A stretch of DNA of 64,000 nt, taken from NCBI RefSeq assembly GCF_020536995.1, contig NC_068355.1, positions 123,682,537-123,746,536 of the forward strand, given 5' to 3'. Positions 56,416-64,000 of this stretch are shown here, one piece after another. The first letter of the stretch is position 1; each line of letters begins with the position of its first letter. The notes beneath the pieces are model-generated. The model saw only the letters and a program-made list of their open reading frames with translations. It had not been told where the DNA came from and ran no database searches. Origin of the DNA: Dreissena polymorpha (lineage: Eukaryota > Mollusca > Bivalvia > Myida > Dreissenidae). The translations under genes were made by a program, and so were the position numbers.

Positions 56416-57449
56416 AGATAACAATTGCTTGCAAATAATTAATTAAAGCTTTGACCAGCATTGAGTCAAGCGTTGTTTTTATAACTCTTAAAATTTCTAA
56501 ACCTGTACTTTGATATAACGCAAATGCTCATTTGCCTTTGCTTTTTTCTTAAGATTTGCTCCATGCTGTTAACGAGTAACGAAGATTTGCCCCCTCTTTG
56601 TGATTATCAATTACATGGATTTTGCATACATTGAACACATTTGTTTTGTTTTCATTCATTTTGTTTGAGAGACGAACACTACGCATCGAACGTTTTATTA
56701 TTAATTTTAATAAATGAAACAATATTAAATGGCACCATAACATCACATGTACATCACAATTGCAATAATATAATGTAGCGTCAACAATTTATTTTTTCAA
56801 GAAACGCAACAAGTAAATGACTTTTTTGAGCAATGATGTATGGACAGATAAGCATCAAATTGTTATTATGACTGAGATTTGATGATAAAGCTATTATCAC
56901 AACTTTTAAAGCACGGGTAAATCACAGACAGGTGAATGTCATTTCTAATACAAAACATGGCTCGCGTATTTAGCACATACGTCACATAATGCAGTTTAGC
57001 AGACTTGAAAACATTAACAATCGTTTAGACTAACACCCTGTTAACTTTAAATGCGAATTAAATAAAATAAACAAAATGTTAAATTTCTTATAAACATATT
57101 AAAATACAAAACTTAAGCTTAAAGGTATTTTAACATGTTTTATGTTAATAACTGCATCAAAAAATAGCGACAGTTAGTTTACTAGCCAGGAAAAGGTTAA
57201 AAGACCTGGCAACCGGGCCCTTAACTGTACATCAGTTTAAATGTAGACGTGAGTTTGATGTGTAATAGTAATACGGAACTACCAAGTATTTCAGAATGTT
57301 TCATGTGGTATTTAAAGTCTGAGAAAACAATCTAGCAACAGTAACAAAAATGTAAAACATAAAAACTGCATGAAAATAATAACGGAAAACCGTTAACTTT
57401 CACTCATGAACACATGTGAGTTGAGAACAAAACACGTTATAGCTACACG

Positions 57450-57705
57450 TTAATTGTGTTTCTGCCCGTAGTGCCTACAAAGTGAGCTGATATGTTTGTA
57501 GGCGGCTTTGCACACTCTGCAGGCATGTTTTTCTTCACCATGTCTCTTCATATGTTCTCGCATATGAGCCCGAGTACTTGTCTTGTGTTTACATATCTCA
57601 CACTCGATCTCTCGAGTGCACTCTTCCCTGGTCGAGTAGGCATCTAAATCTGCTTGCGTTGCGAAGTCTTTGCCACAATAAAGACATACATAATTCTTTG
57701 CGTCT
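57450..57705 (-). CDS. C2H2 zinc-finger exon (three fingers, C-terminal)
   Basis: Minus-strand frame ending TAA at 57452-57450. Finger 1 is YVCLYCGKDFATQADLDAYS with a C-terminal Cys and Tyr where the first His is expected. Finger 2 is IECEICKHKTSTRAHMREHM then KRH, a canonical CX2CX12HX3H. Finger 3 is HACRVCKAAYKHISSLCRHY then GQKH, a canonical CX2CX12HX4H. An acceptor-like CACTCAG precedes 57705; an earlier CAG would put a stop in frame. Upstream exons were not found before the right arm starts. Role unknown: DNA-binding cargo or part of an element protein. Confidence 0.7.
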
Positions 57706-58317
57706 CTGAGTGCATTTCACCTGTAATAATTCATAAGCATAATAATCACATGTATCCTACACGTACACTTATTATATTTTTATAAATTCGACAATAACAC
57801 GGCTTCAGAAACATAATTTATAACAACTGGTCGTATAAGCCGAATATAGACTTGTCGTGCTTGTCTTGAATTTCGTTGCTTGTCGTATAAGCCAATTTGT
57901 TGGTGTATATTGGGAAATGTCATTAGATGGTGTTTTATGATATTTTTGTCGGACAAAACACATTTTATATGGAATTATTCACGTCCGCATATATTAGTGC
58001 ACTGCAAAAAGGAATATAAAACGGATATTTTGGCAGATTTAAAATGTGCTTGTCGTGCTTGCGTTCATTGAAACGTAAATTCTAGGAATTTGCCTCGAAT
58101 GATAGACTAAACTACTCATCTGGTGGCAAATATATATATAACCGGGAATTGTGCTCAACTTTACCCTTAGCCTGCGCTTTATTTCGTCAAAAAAAAGAGT
58201 AAATAATAAGATACTTACGTGGATTTGAAGTTTCTTAGCGGGGGCAATGTTGACAATTTTCTACTTGACGTGCTAGCCAAAATGACATCACGGACCACGT
58301 GGTATGGCCACACTGTA

Positions 58318-60050
58318 GTACATGTGTCATGTATACTGGAGTGGTAAAGTTTTGTTGCTAAAAATAGATCATAACAAAGAACATCAACTCACAATTTTCA
58401 TTCCTGAATAGCATTCACAAGTCCAACGTAATGCTCACAGTTTCCCACTAGATCATTGTAGGTATCTTTATGTCACTCACACATCCCAGCACTACTTATG
58501 AAAAAAGTAAAAACATTACGAAAAAGTATGAAAAAAACACAGCCGAAATTAAATGCGACCAATATGTCTGCCACCGGAAGTTAATGTAGCTCAATTGCTG
58601 TAATTTAAGTGTCGCATACTAATACTTTAAATTTAGATATTAAATTTAGATATGTTATGAAATCTTGTATGCCTCATTTGTGGAAAGACACGAATAAAAG
58701 GTAACATTCATTAACTCCGAATCGCACATTCTGTAATATGTAATTATGTCAAGTATATCCAAGTTCATATGCAGAATGTGTTGTGTTTATATTAATAACA
58801 ACGACGGCTATGCACAACTTTGACACCACTTTCGTGTGCTTTAATAGACCGCCTGTTCCATTATTGCTACTGTTTTAATTTACTTACATTTATCCAAAAC
58901 GTTCCACTAGAATTTCGGACCTGCATCGCTGCTGATATTTATCTCTTAGTTGCAGTTTTAGTAGAGTGATGTTTCATGTATCTAATATATTATCAGTAAA
59001 TGGCCTTATAACCTTTATTAGTACATAACTATACATGCTTTAGATCAGCCGTTTCGCTACACAGAATATAATTTAAAATTGTTTAAGCTCGTGTACTACG
59101 CGAAATAAATCTGTTGGGTGACTCGAAAACTGGAAAATGTATGGTCATATAGACTGTTCTCATCAGACATATCGAATTATTTTCACATTTATTTTTCACA
59201 TTTATACAAAATCATAATCATATTCCAAAGGGATACAAACTATTTCGGCAATTCGTTTTTAATTTACGCCAGTACATACATTTTTTTGTTATCGCATGCT
59301 TACTTTAAAAGTATTCCACAGCGAATTCTGCATTTCTGATTTACTAAAAAGAGTGTGTTATATCTGGAAAAAAGTGTCGAGCAATCTGTAATAGAAGTGC
59401 CATTGTCATTGAAATGATCGGTAAAAGAAGTGTCCATGAAAATTTGGCATCCGACTCTATAAACTTTGAATTTCCTCAAATACGTTAGTAAACTAAAATG
59501 TAACATGTTGTAACACTAATGGACATATTGATCTTTTATTTGGAATAGTTGGCATGTTCTTGATTTATTTTCTAGTAGGCCTATTTGTTTTTTGTTGAAA
59601 TACGTACTGATCATCTTATTCGTGATGATTATCGATAATTGTATAATTTTTTGCATAAAATCCACCGTCTTTCCACGAATTTCTTTCTTTGCAATTTGAA
59701 GTACTATACCATTAATCGAGCAAAACTTGTTTCGTGTCTGAAAACAAAATAAACATAACATAAAAACAAAAAAACTGAAGAACTCGCCGCTCACGCGTGG
59801 CTTTTGTTGTTTTATATTATCGAAGTGCCATCTGTCATCAAAGTATCCGCATACCAGGCGTGGATATAAAACTTTGTAATGTAGCTGCTGATCATTTCCT
59901 CGAAGAACTGATCTGAGGTAATAGCAGTTTTCTCAAATCAATTTTTTATCTGTCGCACCTTTGTGCCCATATTTCTCACTCAGTTTTTTACCCATTTGCT
60001 TTTAAGGCAGCTTTTAGACATTTATAAGTCAAGATCAGCAGGTACAACAC
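58318..60050. other. AT-rich flank right of the long-TIR element
   Basis: No coding pattern, repeat family or RNA gene recognised; short open frames here look random. Confidence 0.45.
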
Positions 60051-60099
60051 ACATTTTTTAATCATACAATGTATTTATGTTATTTGTTTTAAACCCACC

Positions 60100-60300
60100 T
60101 TTGATCTTTCATTTCAGTATATGAAACTACCATGTTTTATAGTCATTTATTTATTTATTTATTCTCATTGAGCATATGCTTGTTTAATTGTTACATGTTA
60201 TGTTGTTATGATATGTCGGTAAATAGCTATACATAGCTAATGTTTATATTGACATATATGCACCGACTTAAAATAAAAATTGAATTGAATTGAATTGAAA
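60100..60300 (+). repeat. Probable LINE 3' tail ending in (TTGAA)n
   Basis: An AT-rich non-coding stretch ends AAAATTGAATTGAATTGAAT, a short pentamer array of the type found at the 3' ends of CR1/L2/RTE-like elements. No coding part is attached. Confidence 0.4.
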
Positions 60301-61275
60301 ACACTCTGAAACGGAGGCTCGCCTTTATTGGTGTATTCATTTCAAAACTTCCTTATCTGTGCATTCAGCAATGACGGTATAACAATTTGAGCTTTAAAGT
60401 TAAATGAAGTATTCACAAAATGCGAATTGATATTTGTCAAGTTAAAATTAGGCCACTCCGAACAGATAAAATGTTTGTCATATAAGCCGCAATGTAATAT
60501 TATGGAAATAAATGAAACGATATACATGGTTTTATTGGCCAGCATGTTTTCATATCCCCGCACACATGGTTTCCCATAAGAGCACGTTGTCTGTTTATGT
60601 TAGTTAAATATTCATTGTTTCGACAAAAACTAATTATGATGTTTATGATGAACGCTGGTTCTAGTAATTGTAGTAAGAGTTTATTATTGGCAATATATAA
60701 AGCTCTGGCTGTTAAGGCGAAAGCTGCAATTAATAGAAAATATATGTATATTAAACGTTTATCGATTGCCTCTGATTATATCTAAAATGAAATCGATATA
60801 TGTTTTTTTGTTATTTCGCTCGCTCGATATGTTATTGACAATACCCCGTTAACAAATAAAATATGTTGTATTGCCTTATAGATCATACTGGTTAAAGCAG
60901 TAACGGGTAGTTGGCAGAACAATCAAGTGGTTTGCTATTTGCATAAAATAAACTCGAAAAGTAAGAAACACTTAAATCATTGTGAACAATAAATTTGGAT
61001 AACATTAAGAGGAAATGAATCATTTATAGTTTTGGTAAAATGGACTCAACACAATATTAAAATACAAACTAAATATAACTGCTGATCTCATTGCTTGAAC
61101 AAGGATCTAAGTGCTAGCGTGTTTTTATGTTATTTTTGAAGAAACATATAACACCACATTATCTAACACAACGACAACGAACAGATTAATAATCATCTCT
61201 TTTGGATAGTTTGGAAACGTGTCAGGGCTATCTTTAAGATTCAAATTAGTTGAACGTTAACATTTAAATAGGACA

Positions 61276-61545
61276 ATGAATAAGAGTCTTAAAATAACAT
61301 GTATTAAATTAATTGCATGTACAGTGGTATTAAGCTTGCATTTATGTGGAACTTTTGTGCCAGGATGGAGAATCAGGAGAGAAGACACGCTAACAAATGC
61401 AACGCATTCGTTTTCTTGTCCGCGCATTGGTTTGTGGGTAGCGGAACTATGTTCCAAAGAATATTGCAATTACGTCTTTATTCCATCGATGACAAATGGT
61501 AATGTATTCAACGTTCCTAAAAAAGTTTTATTAGGAAGTAAATAA
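61276..61545 (+). CDS. Possible small secreted protein, 89 aa
   Basis: ATG at 61276. Residues 1-27 (MNKSLKITCIKLIACTVVLS, then LHLCG) look like a signal peptide. A dibasic-type site WRIRRED and a short Cys-containing region (SCPRIGLWVAELCSKEYCNY) follow. This layout is seen in peptide precursors, but no family is recognised and no splice partner or poly(A) site was found. An overlapping frame also stays open for 61 codons, so chance is a real alternative. Confidence 0.3.
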   Translation: MNKSLKITCIKLIACTVVLSLHLCGTFVPGWRIRREDTLTNATHSFSCPRIGLWVAELCSKEYCNYVFIPSMTNGNVFNVPKKVLLGSK

Positions 61546-64000
61546 GTAAATTTAATGTCGTTTTTGATAGTGAGCTCATGGAAGTTTGATAGGGGGTCAT
61601 TTTTGTATTATGTGGTGTAATTTTTAAGAAACATGTATGGTTGTGTGTTTAGTGCTATTTTGATATAATATAATTATTTTTGTTTCTGCTTAACGACCGA
61701 CCGACTGAAATTTTAGTGATATGGAATTCTTTTGGTATTACCAGGTGATATAAGTATTTGTGTAATCACCTCAGTCATGGTTGATGTATTAAGTCCGTTA
61801 GAGTAAAGGGAAAGACGAGCCACCACTGTAAATCGACATAAGTTTAAAACTCAATATGATACCACTAAGCTTGATATTGATAGATTATAAAGATTATTAT
61901 GTGCGATGTTTGAGAAACTAAATATTCATTCATGTGTAGATAAAGTATAGATATATATTCATACAGAATGTCGGTTATATAATTTATAATCTTGTCAATT
62001 TAAGTCTTAAAAGTGGTACATGTCTTTAATGTTAAAGCATTCCATAAATTACACCTTGATAATTATTTAATCTTTAAAAAATGATGTCCGACTTCCGACA
62101 TAACCAGCCCAATTTTGCATAGTCCGACAGAGGAATCAAATGTTGTATAACTAATATACAAAATAATGTCACATTACACTTGTTTAATTTGTCAACAAAA
62201 ACACAGTTCAAATCAATATTGGTGAATTTACATGGAATACATTCGCAAAAACGCACGCATAAAAATCAGTGGTGTAGTTTGAATATTTATTAATTGTAGG
62301 CCCTGTCATTAAGCCAATAGTCGTTAGTGAGGTGTTTATCACTATAGACCCTTTTCACAATAGGCCAAAATTGATAAGAGCGCAAATTCAAGTGACTCGC
62401 AGAACTCCAAAACGAGGCTGAACGTGTAGCCATTTCCAACAGCACCGCGCAACGCCGCATCTAATTTCAACCTTTTACACTTTTGAACATTCGGCGATGT
62501 AAAAATTTAAAAAACACAATATGACATTGTCAGAACAAGCTATAAATATGTACTTCACATTATACGTGTCAATACATTATATACATTTTCTTGATTTAAG
62601 TACTTGTTTTTTCCATTTTTTGCACACATTTGACACGCTTTGGTAGAGCTTTTTTATCGCGCTGTTTGAAAAAAAGGATCAATCGTGTTTATTGCTACAT
62701 CTGTGGTTTAATAGCCCATGTTTCTGCACAAACCCATTATCTCGTTATGTTCAGATACTTTGCCGACAAATACTAAATACCAGCATGGTGTCATAAACCA
62801 CCCGTGGCAGATGCCTGATCATTCAATGGATCATTGAACATTATTTATGATACCCTAATGACTTATCGTGGTAGTAGTATTACGTAGTCTTTTCTAAGAC
62901 AAATGTCACGTTAATTACTCAAACTAAATACTGTATAGATAAAAGCCAGTTTAATCATAACAATACAGTACATTCGTCCTGGCCTATTTTTCACACAGAC
63001 GGACATTCGTTCCTATGTTTTTGACAACTTGAACATTCGTGCCTTCGTTATTTTGACAATGCGGATAATAGCTCCTACATAATTTTGTTTGACAGCCCGG
63101 ACATTCGTTCCTGAATAATTGCTATCCCGGTCAGTGCATACCCGTAGCCATTGGGGGGGGGGGGGGGGGGGGGGGTGCGTTGGGTGCCTTCGCACCCAAT
63201 CTTTTTTGACGAGTAAAAAAATTGTACCATAAGTTGCACCCAACTGTATTTGACGCAAAAACGGTTATTTATTTTTCCAGGAACCCAGTGAGTCTTCGTA
63301 TTTAAGCGTTAAAATAATGTATTCAATATGCAACCGACAGGTCACCATATAATTCATATCTCGATTAAGTCATTTCCAAGATAGCGCATGATTTTTATTT
63401 ACAATTTTTAACCGTAGAATTGTTGAAATCAACAGAAGTTTTGACAGCAAAATTTGAGAAGATCTAAGAAGACGGTCCCCGCAAAATGGAATTGGAATGT
63501 TTGTTATAAATGGATATTTGTTTTCTGTATAATGAAAAATTATTTACCTGGCACTCTAATCCGTATAAAATCGATACTTATTTATGGATATTTGATACTG
63601 AATGATTGTTTTGTAACTTTTGTCATCGTTTTTAATGTCTGTTAAAGCTATAACTTTAATAGATATCATAACAAAATGATGAATCCTACTCATTGTGGGT
63701 TGAAATCCCCGTCCAATAACCTTTTTCGACAATTATCTAAATGGCTTGAAAAACAATTTGATTTACTTGAATGAATAATCTTATGAAAATGAAAATACAT
63801 TTAAGATGATTATTAACGGAATGTTAAGCTTCCGAAAATGACTGAAATCAAAGGACACCCTTCGACTATTGCCGAAGACTAATGAGTCACTGGTTAATAA
63901 CTTTGCATTATACCACGAGTTATAACAATTACACATTGTGCACAGCATTTCCGACAGACTGCATTGTCTTTTTGTTATAGCCCCGTACAACCATTTTCGG
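61546..64000. other. Right end of the window, no gene recognised
   Basis: AT-rich. Contains a degenerate minisatellite around GGACATTCGTTCCT at 62970-63120, a G23 run at 63153-63175 followed by a GGGTGC...GCACCC hairpin, and otherwise nothing recognisable. Confidence 0.45.

Larger units (their letters stand above)
54481..58317. mobile_element. 3.8-kb element with inverted ends of about 500 bp and C2H2 cargo
   Basis: The left end (54483 onward) starts CAGTGTGGCCATACCACGTG and the right end is its inverse, ending near 58315. The arms match through about 54984 and 57818. TA flanks both ends, compatible with a TA target duplication, and CAGTG ends occur in Tc1/mariner elements. Subterminal (A)GCACGACAAGC motifs recur three to four times per arm. 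The interior has a basic small ORF (plus), a C2H2 zinc-finger exon (minus) and a nested MITE. No transposase was recognised, so the superfamily is open. Confidence 0.75.

Noticed and set aside
63013-63258. 81-codon frame with a Pro run
   Set aside because: The Pro run is the G23 homopolymer read on the minus strand.

Overview
The window looks like nuclear DNA of a bivalve mollusc. It is AT-rich, has one host gene with short exons and long introns, and is packed with repeat families that I associate with bivalves, possibly a Dreissena-like mussel. The species guess is from memory of the repeats; no search was run.

Host gene (about 1.28-33.55 kb, minus strand). By splicing the minus strand by eye I recover a complete 14-exon gene for a Na+-coupled di/tricarboxylate transporter of the SLC13 family (NaDC/NaCT/Indy type). 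It has 614 codons, every junction is GT-AG and every phase matches. Intron 1 is 16.5 kb. The introns carry a TIR element, a tRNA-derived SINE, tRNA-like repeats with inverted ends, two copies of a repeat built from 165-bp units, MITEs, microsatellites and a 2.8-kb element with inverted arms of about 570 bp.

33.55-48.4 kb. No complete host gene is visible. A CR1/Jockey-like LINE on the minus strand appears in two collinear pieces (46.40-48.39 kb and 34.61-34.78 kb). They break at the same point, just before RT motif A, as if an 11.6-kb segment had landed in one LINE. That segment holds decayed L1-like LINE pieces, which are themselves interrupted by the 165-bp-unit repeat, several tandem repeat arrays and a 110-bp near-perfect palindrome. 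The CR1-like ORF carries a 2A-like D-I-H-P-N-P-G-P motif behind a hydrophobic stretch.

50.6-58.3 kb. An L1-type ORF1 gene (coiled coil plus RRM-like core) is split by a fossil DIRS/Ty3-like retroelement (gag-like, RT, RNase H). Next to it lies a 3.8-kb element with inverted ends of about 500 bp and TA at its borders. It encloses a three-finger C2H2 zinc-finger exon and repeated CACGACAAGC motifs.

58.3-64 kb. Mostly featureless AT-rich DNA, with a probable LINE tail, one possible small secreted peptide ORF and short repeats.

No rRNA gene, intact tRNA gene, CRISPR array or operon was seen.
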